From the NCBI RefSeq assembly GCF_900162725.1, contig NZ_LT799418.1, positions 3,787,921-3,851,920 on the forward strand: DNA of 64,000 nucleotides, given 5' to 3'. A model generated the notes under the pieces. That model ran no database searches. It had not been told where the DNA came from and saw nothing but the letters and a program-made list of their open reading frames with translations. This DNA comes from Parabacteroides sp. Marseille-P3160 (GTDB taxonomy: Bacteria > Bacteroidota > Bacteroidia > Bacteroidales > Tannerellaceae). Positions within the stretch are counted from its first letter, which is position 1, and every line of letters starts with the position of its first letter. Both the position numbers and the translations under genes were made by a program. Below, in pieces: positions 36,062 to 44,796 of this stretch.

Positions 36062-37714
36062 ATGAGACACAATAAACACACTTTTATTTGTTTACTGTTT
36101 TTTCTTACAGGTATGCAGGCTTTCGCGGCCTGTATACCTACTACTAAAGCAAAACGTACTTACCGGATTATCCATAACAACGATGGTTCGGATTTACTCC
36201 GCAACCAATGGTTTAAACACCGCCCATTATCGATAGCCGACCTGGATTCATGTGTCGATATGGTTGCCAATTCGCAGGTTACAACCTATATGATGTGTTC
36301 GGGAAGCGATTTCTTTTACGTGGACTCAAGATACGGACATGTAATGGGAAATGATCTGAACGGTACTTTAGATTGCGGTTGTGATACGGCTCAATATCGC
36401 GATTTTCTCAAATATTACCGAAATCATCTGAATCTTAAAATCGCAGGTACCGATCTGATCAAGGCAACATTGACCCGAGCCAAAGCAAAAGGGATGGAAG
36501 CTTTTATCACTTACCGGATGAACGACCTTCATTTTAACGACACGACGACCCGCTGTCCGATCTTGTATTCCGAATTTTGGATTAAACATCCGGAATATTG
36601 GTTGAATGACACGACACAAGGGTATAATAGCGGCGGAGCTCTGAACTTTGCCATCAAAGAAGTACGCGACCGGAAACTCGCCATTATTTCCGAGCAATTG
36701 GACAGATATGATATGATCGACGGTTACGATTTGGATTTCATGCGTTTTATCGTTTATTTCAAATCAGGTACCGGACCGCAGAATGCACCGTTGATGACGC
36801 AGTTGATCAGGGATATCCGCAAAAAGGCGGATGAGGTCTCCAAGCGCCGTGGAAAGAAAATCTTACTTTCCGCCCGTGTGGCACCTACCGTAGAGGAGAA
36901 TATGATGAAAGGGCTGGATATACGGACATGGTTGAAAGAAGGGTTATTAGACTTTATCAGCATCGGCATTCACTGGCGCGGGGATCCGGCCATGCCGGTT
37001 GCCAAATTCCGAAAGGATTTAGGGAACGATCTGAATATCCCGTTCTATTGTTCGATCGACGACGGAGGTTATAAACCGCGTGAATTTTGGTCGCAAGGGA
37101 TGCACCGGGGTATGTGTTCGTATATTCTGTCACAGGGAGCCGACGGTATTTACCTTTTCAACTATTATTTCGGCGAATACAATTCCGTATATGACGGAAA
37201 GTTGCATCTTGAAGAAGGCGGCCAAGTCTGCCGCGTCATGATGCCCCAGATGTTGCAGGAATTAGGATCTTTAGAAACGTTAAAAGGAAGAAACAAGATC
37301 TATGCGCTTTCCGACGGAGTCATTCAATATCAAATCAAACAAAACACTCCGCTCCCTCTCCGGATTATGAACAAAGAAAGGAAATCGGCGGCTATTTATA
37401 TCGGCGACCAAGTAGAAGAACTGTATCCGGAAGAAGCCATCCTCTTCTTCCGTACCAGCCGGCCGGCTTCTCTTCTGCTAACGATCAACGGCAAACGAGT
37501 TAATCAGGAAAAAACTTCCTATACCAAACTGTATGACAGGGAAAGAGGATTGGAAGGAGATCAGAAAGAATATGCATTCCTTCTACCGGCTAATATACTC
37601 AAACATGGCTATAACCAAATAGAATTCAAATCATTGGAAGAAGAACAGGTCAATGTGATCCGCACGGAGATAGCACTCAAATACGGCAACGTAGAGACAT
37701 ACGGATATTTCTGA
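36062..37714 (+). CDS. Exported TIM-barrel glycoside-hydrolase-like protein (GHL10-like), function unknown
   Basis: This exported protein has 550 residues from the ATG at 36062, where a signal peptide begins (MRHNKHTFICLLFFLTGMQA). An in-frame ATG at 36011 would add 17 polar residues. The body looks like an (alpha/beta)8 barrel of the family-10-like hydrolases. Strand-end acidic residues are seen in AFITYRMNDLHFND and DGYDLDFMRFIVYF, together with ISIGIHWRGDPAMP and FYCSIDDGGYKPREF. A beta-sandwich C-terminal part closes it (PASLLLTINGKRVNQEKTSY). It converges on the GH28/GH106 operon and has the 45-bp element upstream. A role in pectin-type glycan breakdown is inferred from place only. Confidence 0.7.
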   Translation: MRHNKHTFICLLFFLTGMQAFAACIPTTKAKRTYRIIHNNDGSDLLRNQWFKHRPLSIADLDSCVDMVANSQVTTYMMCSGSDFFYVDSRYGHVMGNDLNGTLDCGCDTAQYRDFLKYYRNHLNLKIAGTDLIKATLTRAKAKGMEAFITYRMNDLHFNDTTTRCPILYSEFWIKHPEYWLNDTTQGYNSGGALNFAIKEVRDRKLAIISEQLDRYDMIDGYDLDFMRFIVYFKSGTGPQNAPLMTQLIRDIRKKADEVSKRRGKKILLSARVAPTVEENMMKGLDIRTWLKEGLLDFISIGIHWRGDPAMPVAKFRKDLGNDLNIPFYCSIDDGGYKPREFWSQGMHRGMCSYILSQGADGIYLFNYYFGEYNSVYDGKLHLEEGGQVCRVMMPQMLQELGSLETLKGRNKIYALSDGVIQYQIKQNTPLPLRIMNKERKSAAIYIGDQVEELYPEEAILFFRTSRPASLLLTINGKRVNQEKTSYTKLYDRERGLEGDQKEYAFLLPANILKHGYNQIEFKSLEEEQVNVIRTEIALKYGNVETYGYF

Positions 37715-37791
37715 ATGGAATGTAATCGCTTCATAAATTGAATGCTGTTTATCTATAGGTTACTCTGAATGAGGTGTACATCCTCCATCGC

Positions 37792-38544
37792 TTATTTATC
37801 ACAGGAGACCGGATTCCCATCCGGAGTAATACATTTAATAAAGGTTAGGTTTTGGGAATCGCCGGTACTTTCAAGAGGAGTAACTGTAGTATCAAAATAA
37901 CAGTTTGTCATTTTCAAGTTTTCACAACCGGAAACGGATACGGCTTTCTTTCCGGTCGTTTGATTATTCACAATCAAATCGGAAAGGCTCACGTTCCGGC
38001 AATTCTCATAAACGATCGACGTATTACCCGCATGCTGCAAAATCAATTGTTCCATCTGAACGTTTTCACAGTCCTTCAAATAAATCAGGGAAGGCACATA
38101 CGCTGATACATCTCCTTTCAGATATCCTTTTTGCATCTGCTCGTCCACACTTGCCTTAACGGCATCCCCGTTCCCTTCGATGACTCCCTTGCCTCCGATA
38201 CCTGTATTCTGTTGCTTTTCCGCATAAATCAACGCCGTATGACCTTCAACGCCTTTAAAATCGTAGACAGACGGAACAGCTACTAAAACAGCCCCCTCTT
38301 CTATCCGGATAACAACATTGGATTTCAATTCGACGGAGCCCGTCAGATAACGGCCCACATAGAAAACCAGCCTTCCTCCACCCTGTTCGCTGATAAAATC
38401 GATTGCCTGCTGGATCGAGCGGGTATTCAACGTCATTCCGTCCGATTTAATTCCGAACATAGAGGCCTGATAATCCTTTGCGGAAAGGACGGAAACAATT
38501 ATAAATAAACCTATTACACTTATCAAAAATTTATTTTTATACAT
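37792..38544 (-). CDS. Short GH28-family beta-helix protein lacking the catalytic half
   Basis: The 250 residues begin with a signal peptide (MYKNKFLISVIGLFIIVSVL) and then follow the same N-terminal pattern as the two GH28 proteins upstream (AKDYQASMFGIKSDGMTLNT, GGGRLVFYVGRYLTGSVELK, GIGGKGVIEGNG). The chain then forms a few more beta-helix turns and stops. The block with the catalytic Asp residues, present in both neighbours (NNDG..., ..DD..), is missing. It is 17 bp after the GH28 gene at 38.56 kb and last in the operon. It may be a non-catalytic, substrate-binding companion or a shortened duplicate. Confidence 0.75.
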   Translation of the reverse strand: MYKNKFLISVIGLFIIVSVLSAKDYQASMFGIKSDGMTLNTRSIQQAIDFISEQGGGRLVFYVGRYLTGSVELKSNVVIRIEEGAVLVAVPSVYDFKGVEGHTALIYAEKQQNTGIGGKGVIEGNGDAVKASVDEQMQKGYLKGDVSAYVPSLIYLKDCENVQMEQLILQHAGNTSIVYENCRNVSLSDLIVNNQTTGKKAVSVSGCENLKMTNCYFDTTVTPLESTGDSQNLTFIKCITPDGNPVSCDK

Positions 38545-38561
38545 CGCTCTATAGTTTTTAC

Positions 38562-40046
38562 TTATTCAATCACTACATTTTTCGATTTATATGGGAAGAT
38601 TTGCTTTTTCCCTACGCTTTCCGGTTCTTCAAACCTCATCTTTTTAAACTTCGCACCTTGCACATCGTCCAGGACAACCGCCGGACGATAATCCTTATTC
38701 AAGGCTTTGAAAGTAACGTTATCGAACGTAATTCCTTCGGCATGACGAATATAAAAACCCCACGCCGGTAACTCTTTGAATTGGGAGAATTCAGGATAAG
38801 CAGTCCGCATTTCGGGTATGCTATCCAGTTCTGCAGGAGTAAGTCCCCGGTAAGCATAGTAAGGATTGCCACCTCCAACCGAAACAATCTCGATATTTTG
38901 CAGAGTTACATTCTGTATCTTATGATCCGGCAAACCCACGATACCGGCCGGAGAAATATTACGGGGAAGGTCTTCAATAGGACCTTCATAATTGTATCCC
39001 GCATCCGGTTTATCCATAGGGATCTCCGCATAAACATTTTTAATCACAATATCTTTCATCATCGGTTGTTTCCCATTGCTCCACCGGTCGCCGATACGCA
39101 AAAAAATCACATTGCCCGTATGAATGGAACGGACACTATCCACTTCTATGTTCTCAATCAACCCGCCATCGACCGCAGCAAACGTGATAGCCGAACGATA
39201 TGTATCGTAAATAGTCATATTCTTCACTTTGAAATTACGAAATCCTCCCCGGGAAACGGTTCCGAATTTAAGGCCGTTCGCACTGGAACGTCCTACGCAG
39301 TTTTCCATCACCACATTTTGACAAATATGATTTACATCGTGTGACTTAAAGCAAAAAGCATCGTCGGCAGCATCTATTACAGCATTTCGAAGAACGACCC
39401 CGTCACAATCCACTACATCAATGCCGTCATTGTTCCAATAGGATTTACTATCCACATAGATACCATCCACCAATAAATTTTTACATTGATCGTAGGTCTG
39501 ATTCCAACTGGCCGGATCACGCAAGGTAATGTCTTTGATCGTTACATTCTCGCATTCGCGGAAATAGATATTTTGCGGACGGTTCGTTTCATTCGGGCGA
39601 TCTAATTTTAACGGATCAACCAATAGGCCACGATGAATATAAGAGACCATATTATTGGCTGTTTCAAAACCCCGCCCGTTAATCGTACCCTTTCCGGTTA
39701 TTCCGATGTTCTGCTGTTTGACGGCAAATATCATAGACATCCATTTGATATACGGGTCTTTTACATAATCCCAGGGATTAGTAGAACCCAGCAAAGTCGC
39801 TCCGGTTTCTAAATGCAGGGTCACATTCGATTTCAGATAGATCGTTCCTGTCAGATAGTTGCCGGAAGTAAAAACCAAACGCCCTCCCCCTTGTTCATTC
39901 ACAAAATCAATGGCCTTCTGGATAGAATTGGAATTCAAGGTAATGCCATCCGCCTTTACGCCAAAATCAGTAACGTAGTAATCTTTGGCAGACAAGGATA
40001 ATATGCCTTGAAACAGACAAATGAACAAGACTACTTTTATTTTCAT
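38562..40046 (-). CDS. Glycoside hydrolase family 28 (polygalacturonase/rhamnogalacturonase-type)
   Basis: This exported enzyme of 494 residues hydrolyses alpha-1,4 (or 1,2) links of galacturonic acid in pectin. The signal peptide begins at the ATG at 40046 (MKIKVVLFICLFQGILSLSA); an ATG two codons upstream is the alternative. The right-handed beta-helix carries the GH28 acidic residues in YWNNDGIDVVDCDG and AADDAFCFKSHD. The third motif, usually GHG, reads SSANGLKFGTVSRGG, a variant shared with the next gene. The C-terminal half is conserved with that gene (YAYRGLTPAELDSIPEMRTA). Confidence 0.9.
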   Translation of the reverse strand: MKIKVVLFICLFQGILSLSAKDYYVTDFGVKADGITLNSNSIQKAIDFVNEQGGGRLVFTSGNYLTGTIYLKSNVTLHLETGATLLGSTNPWDYVKDPYIKWMSMIFAVKQQNIGITGKGTINGRGFETANNMVSYIHRGLLVDPLKLDRPNETNRPQNIYFRECENVTIKDITLRDPASWNQTYDQCKNLLVDGIYVDSKSYWNNDGIDVVDCDGVVLRNAVIDAADDAFCFKSHDVNHICQNVVMENCVGRSSANGLKFGTVSRGGFRNFKVKNMTIYDTYRSAITFAAVDGGLIENIEVDSVRSIHTGNVIFLRIGDRWSNGKQPMMKDIVIKNVYAEIPMDKPDAGYNYEGPIEDLPRNISPAGIVGLPDHKIQNVTLQNIEIVSVGGGNPYYAYRGLTPAELDSIPEMRTAYPEFSQFKELPAWGFYIRHAEGITFDNVTFKALNKDYRPAVVLDDVQGAKFKKMRFEEPESVGKKQIFPYKSKNVVIE

Positions 40047-40081
40047 TATCATACTCTCTTTTAGATTGAATCGTTTATTTC

Positions 40082-41566
40082 TTATTCTTTTACTCCCTTG
40101 GATTTATAAACAAACACTTGTTTCTTTTTGCCTCCGGGTTCTTTGTATTTTACCTTTTTCAACGTAATATTTTCCGCTTCCTGCACGACAATCGCCGGCC
40201 GATAGTCCGGTTTCAGCGCTTTTAAGGTAACATTATCAAACAGGATATTGCGCGCATGACGAATATAGAATCCCCACGCGGGAAGTTCTTTAAACTGGGA
40301 AAATTCAGGATAAGATTTAGCCATTTCAGGAATACTGTCCAGGTCTGCAGGTGTAAGCCCTCTATAAGCATAATGGGGATTTCCTCCTCCGGGGTATACT
40401 ATTTCGACATTCTGCAGGATCACATCGGTAATGTCATGCCCTCCTTCCAATCCGATGATACTGGCCGGTGAAATATTACGAGGATTATCTTCTACAGGGC
40501 CCTCATACGTATAGCCGGCATCCGGTTTACCAGCCGGAATTTCTGCATATAGGTTCCGGATGGTTATATTGTTCATCTTACCGATATCCCCTTTGTTCCA
40601 ACGGGCGCCAATCCGGAGATAAATAGCATTACCGGTATTATAAGCGTAAAGGCTGTCTACCAGTATATCTTCTACAAAACCTCCGTCAGGCGTAGCAATG
40701 GTAATAGCAGAACGGAAGGTGTCATACACCTTATTATTGATAATACGTATATTTTTATAACCACCCGCCGAAACGGTTCCGAATTTAATGCCGTTGGCAC
40801 TCGAACGAATTACACAATTGCGTATCTCAATATCCTCATTAAATGATTTCCGATCGTGCGATTTTAGACAAATGCCATCATCCGTAGCATCGATGAAACA
40901 ATTCGTAATCCGAACATGCTTACAATCCCCTATATCCAGCCCATCGTTATTCCAATAGGCTTTACTGTCTACCGTAATACTATCGATCGCCAGGTTTTCA
41001 CAATGGTCGTAAAACTGTACCCACTCACCTGCGTTCTTTACCATTATTTCTTTTATTTGGATGTTTTTGCAATTATATAGGTAAATTCCCTTCGGTCTTC
41101 TCCTGGCAGGTCGATCCAGTTTCAAAGAATCATCCAATATTCCTTTTTGCACCTGGTCGATAATATTATAAGAAACTTCACGGCCCCGTCCATCTATCAC
41201 GCCTTTACCAATAATACCAATGTTATCCTGTCCATCAGCATAGATAAGGCTACAAGAATGGGGATCTTCCAAATTGTAATCATAAGGATTCAGGGAACCG
41301 ACCCATACAGCTCCTTCATTCAACACAATCGTCACGTTCGATTTCAATTGAATCGTGCCGGTCAGATAACGTCCCACATAGAAGACCAATCGTCCGCCGC
41401 CTTGAGCGTGAATGTAATCTATGCCCTTTTGGATAGCTGTTGTATTTAAAGTCGTTCCGTTCGACTTAACACCAAAAAGAGAAGCTGGATAATCTTTGGC
41501 AGCCAAGGGCCCCAGACAGCCTAAAGCCAAGGATAGGAGAAAAAACTTGTATTTATTCATATTCAT
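40082..41566 (-). CDS. Glycoside hydrolase family 28, paralogue of the next gene
   Basis: This exported GH28 enzyme of 494 residues has a signal peptide (MNMNKYKFFLLSLALGCLGP). The catalytic region reads YWNNDGLDIGDC and ATDDGICLKSHD, with SSANGIKFGTVSAGG at the third motif. It is close to the 38.56 kb protein over the whole length, so the two came from a tandem duplication. The gap to it is 35 bp, and the gap to the GH106 gene upstream is 19 bp, so they are one operon. The substrate is probably the galacturonic acid backbone of rhamnogalacturonan, judged from the GH106 neighbour. Confidence 0.9.
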   Translation of the reverse strand: MNMNKYKFFLLSLALGCLGPLAAKDYPASLFGVKSNGTTLNTTAIQKGIDYIHAQGGGRLVFYVGRYLTGTIQLKSNVTIVLNEGAVWVGSLNPYDYNLEDPHSCSLIYADGQDNIGIIGKGVIDGRGREVSYNIIDQVQKGILDDSLKLDRPARRRPKGIYLYNCKNIQIKEIMVKNAGEWVQFYDHCENLAIDSITVDSKAYWNNDGLDIGDCKHVRITNCFIDATDDGICLKSHDRKSFNEDIEIRNCVIRSSANGIKFGTVSAGGYKNIRIINNKVYDTFRSAITIATPDGGFVEDILVDSLYAYNTGNAIYLRIGARWNKGDIGKMNNITIRNLYAEIPAGKPDAGYTYEGPVEDNPRNISPASIIGLEGGHDITDVILQNVEIVYPGGGNPHYAYRGLTPADLDSIPEMAKSYPEFSQFKELPAWGFYIRHARNILFDNVTLKALKPDYRPAIVVQEAENITLKKVKYKEPGGKKKQVFVYKSKGVKE

Positions 41567-41585
41567 AACGTTTTTACAGGTCGGG

Positions 41586-44450
41586 TTAATAAATAGCGAC
41601 AGGTCCGATTAATCCCATGGATTGGATCGGCTGATCCTTGCTTTTAAGGATTGTGAATTTCTGAGCGGTTTGATTGTCTTTTAAGGTTTTCATATAATTC
41701 CCCATTGTTGTAATCACATGTACTTCGATCTCATTCTCTCCTTTTATTAGAAAATCCGTGAGATCATAAATACGGTAACCAAACCATTTCACTCCACAAG
41801 ACTTGCCGTTTACAAACAGTTCATTTAGTCCCCAGACCTTCCCTAAATTCAGTATTTTCCGGTTTGTATCTTTTACCTGAATCTTGGTACGATAGATCGC
41901 TTTTCCCATAAAATTGACATATTCCGTATCTTTCAAATCCTTCAATGTATCCATATGGATGGTTTCCGTCCGGTTTTCACGTCCATGTTGCAATTCGACA
42001 TCCCAATGGTCCACCGACAAGGAATTTTTTCCCGAACGAGGTAACGGATTCCAATCCCTGCCTTTTCCTTCTTTGTTAAATACGATCAACAAGGTTTGGG
42101 CCGGTCCTAAATCCAACAGGAAACGCCCGTTCTTCAGATTGATCCGGTATTTATCTCCGGTTACAGGATCCCAAATCCAGCCGTGCCGGCCTTTGGTGAG
42201 CTCCCCTGGAAAAGTTAGTTCCGTCTGTCTTTCCTCATGCATATGTGCATTGACAAATAAAAAGAAATGGTTTTTATCATCCGTCTGATAACAGTTTTGT
42301 AATAAGAATCGATCGGGTTTGCTGACTGTCACATAATGAGGTATGCTATATTTAGCCATTACCTCTGTATACCATTCCAGATATTTATTATCTACCGGCT
42401 TTTCGAGTAAGACGAAACGGTCGGTAAATAACTTCAACCGGCTCACTTTTTCGCGAATCTCCTGATCTCTTTGCCGGTAATCTTTCAATCCAAGGGATTT
42501 ATCAGGAAATTTTCCGATACAGAAAACCCGGCCGCCGGTAGAGACAAAATCATAAAGTTTGTCTAATGTACCGGGATAAGTACTGGTAACTTCTATCAGG
42601 AATAAAGTTTCATATTTCTTTTTCCCGTAACAAAGTTTGCCCTTTTCAACCGTGGCCTCCTTCAAAATGATTTCGGTTACATAATCGGCTCCACCACCGT
42701 TCTTATGGATGGCTTCCCAAATAAGAGAGGTGTAAGGGATATTCAGCTTCTCCGGGAACGGATCAGTCTGTACCCCCATTTCCCCCCACATATCATAATT
42801 AGCCGGGAGTAAGGCTATATCGGTGCACATATCCGCTTGTTGCAGTTGTGAGGCCAAACGGGCGCGGTAGTCATTCAGGTATTTAAAATAGGGCCACCAG
42901 GTACTGTTTTCATTGTAATAAGAGCCATATTGGACCCATCCCGGGAAGGGAGCTTCGGGTGGAGAATAATTGAAGCCATGCCAGACGGAATGAGTCGTTC
43001 CGGAAATGGCGCTCATGTCCGAGCCGATCTTCAACAATTCCAAGGTCTCATTAAAAACAATATAGGTATTCGTCATCTCTTCCGCGCTAACAACCCTTTT
43101 ACCGGTCAGATGCGCAGCCGAGGAGACATATTTATTAATCATCGTATATCCCCGTCCGCGACGATAGTCTTCATCACCCATTTCTTCTCCCAAACGATGT
43201 TTCAACCAGTTGGTTGTCCACGATTCTCCCTCCGGAATATCATAACCGAGACTACTTTCCAAAGGGAAGAAACCACGGCCGTATGCCTGTGCTCGCGATT
43301 TAACGTTCAATTCACGGCACCAACGCAAATAGGTTTGGGTAAAACGCTCATAAAGCAATTCCGCCTTAGTCAGTTCGAAATCAAACCGGACGCGTTTCAC
43401 CTCTTCTTCAAACTCCGGAGTTTTCGCCGCACCGTATTTATCATCCACTACTGCGCCTAATCGTCCTACCTTAAACATTGTGAAGGGTAACCAAGGCATT
43501 AGGTCGTAACCTCTCCGTTTACGGAACTCTTCGGCCAAATCGGTCGTCCAGTTGCACCCTTCCAGCTCCATACTATCGGTAAAGAAAGCGCGAAGATATC
43601 GGGACAACGGCCCGGTTTTTTGCTCTATCGTACCAGACATATGCTTCAGATACTTGTACACAGCTTTCTCGTCCATATGGTTCAAAATGGGACCGGCAGC
43701 TCCGGGCGCTCCATTAATCACACTGGCAAACGAATCGAATTTCACCAACGCGTAAAAAACATATTTACCCTCCGGTATATCTACACGAATCACTTCGTCT
43801 TTACACTGAGAGGACAAATCGACTACCTGATCCAGACTACTCATCGGATCCGGCACCAGTTTTAAAGAAACCAGCGAACAAGTACGTGAAGGATTCGGGA
43901 CAGTAACTCCGGGATCAATTTCTTTAAATATATTGAATTGTGATGTTTCAAAAACAGTTTTTCCTTCGACCGGTTCAGCATATAGAATCATCACCTGCGC
44001 CCGCTCATTCCTCTCAAGCGACTCGGAGCCAAACGGCCATCCGGAACCGACAATCAGATCACAAGTCATATCCAGCCTTTTCGCTTCATCGAAAACGACT
44101 TGAAGCATCTCTATCCATTCGTCGCTTAGCCAATAAAGAGACTTTTTACCCAGATCATCACCTGTCGTAGGGAAAGCGATCGGGTTAATCTCTACTCCTC
44201 CAATACCTGCATCCTTCAACAGATGCAGTTCACGTACCAATTCTTTAGCCTCTACCTTATCTCCGTTCCACCACCAACGTACAAACGGACGATAGCAGGA
44301 TGCCGGATTACGAAAAGATTCGAAAGCGTTACGTAGCGTTTTCTTAACTTGTGGAGCTTCCGTATTGTTGGCAAATAGAAACAGATCCGAAGCAATAGTA
44401 GAACCAACGGTAATGAATATACTTTGTTTAATAAAAGATCTTCTTTGCAT
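41586..44450 (-). CDS. Glycoside hydrolase family 106 alpha-L-rhamnosidase
   Basis: This enzyme of 954 residues removes alpha-L-rhamnose, typically from rhamnogalacturonan. The family start is clear: YRPFVRWWWNGDKVEAKELV, followed by IGGVEINPIAFPTTG, then a TIM-barrel region (CDLIVGSGWPFGSESLERNE, VVSAEEMTNTYIVFNETLEL). A C-terminal galactose-binding-like domain follows (WGLNELFVNGKSCGVKWFGY, GENEIEVHVIT). The N terminus MQRRSFIKQSIF carries a twin-arginine-like motif ahead of the hydrophobic stretch. It heads the GH106-GH28-GH28-short GH28 run, 346 bp downstream of susD. Confidence 0.92.
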   Translation of the reverse strand: MQRRSFIKQSIFITVGSTIASDLFLFANNTEAPQVKKTLRNAFESFRNPASCYRPFVRWWWNGDKVEAKELVRELHLLKDAGIGGVEINPIAFPTTGDDLGKKSLYWLSDEWIEMLQVVFDEAKRLDMTCDLIVGSGWPFGSESLERNERAQVMILYAEPVEGKTVFETSQFNIFKEIDPGVTVPNPSRTCSLVSLKLVPDPMSSLDQVVDLSSQCKDEVIRVDIPEGKYVFYALVKFDSFASVINGAPGAAGPILNHMDEKAVYKYLKHMSGTIEQKTGPLSRYLRAFFTDSMELEGCNWTTDLAEEFRKRRGYDLMPWLPFTMFKVGRLGAVVDDKYGAAKTPEFEEEVKRVRFDFELTKAELLYERFTQTYLRWCRELNVKSRAQAYGRGFFPLESSLGYDIPEGESWTTNWLKHRLGEEMGDEDYRRGRGYTMINKYVSSAAHLTGKRVVSAEEMTNTYIVFNETLELLKIGSDMSAISGTTHSVWHGFNYSPPEAPFPGWVQYGSYYNENSTWWPYFKYLNDYRARLASQLQQADMCTDIALLPANYDMWGEMGVQTDPFPEKLNIPYTSLIWEAIHKNGGGADYVTEIILKEATVEKGKLCYGKKKYETLFLIEVTSTYPGTLDKLYDFVSTGGRVFCIGKFPDKSLGLKDYRQRDQEIREKVSRLKLFTDRFVLLEKPVDNKYLEWYTEVMAKYSIPHYVTVSKPDRFLLQNCYQTDDKNHFFLFVNAHMHEERQTELTFPGELTKGRHGWIWDPVTGDKYRINLKNGRFLLDLGPAQTLLIVFNKEGKGRDWNPLPRSGKNSLSVDHWDVELQHGRENRTETIHMDTLKDLKDTEYVNFMGKAIYRTKIQVKDTNRKILNLGKVWGLNELFVNGKSCGVKWFGYRIYDLTDFLIKGENEIEVHVITTMGNYMKTLKDNQTAQKFTILKSKDQPIQSMGLIGPVAIY

Positions 44451-44673
44451 GGGGTTAACGGGATAAAATTACTATGTATGAACAAATTTATTCACGATCT
44501 CTCAATACAGCCTTAAGCTTTTGATATTAATTATTAAAATTCTGACAGGACTTATCTTCTTTCTTTAAAAAAGTATCAAACAGACATTGTACAGCTTTTA
44601 TAGATTTTGGAATGACAGATATAAATTTATTCTGATGGAGAAAGGGCTGTATCAAAAGAAAATCCTGTAAAAA

Positions 44674-44755
44674 TTTCATAACTATGAATGCGCGCATTCA
44701 TAGTTATGAATCCATTCGTTCATAGTTATGACTGCGTTTATTCATAGTTATCATT
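44674..44755. repeat. Tandem 22-bp hairpin array, type C
   Basis: Three direct copies of TTCATAGTTAT(G/C)A start at 44697, 44719 and 44741, an exact 22-bp period. An inverted copy at 44675-44692 and the first direct copy form a perfect 36-bp palindrome (44675-44710) centred on GCG-CGC. The array lies 42 bp after the susD stop (minus strand) and before GH106. Within the gap 44451-44796 the only other sign is the CCAAAATCTATA motif near 44600 on the minus strand. Confidence 0.75.
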
Positions 44756-44796
44756 TTTTAGTTAATAAGCGAATGACTTTTAACATGACTTTATAA

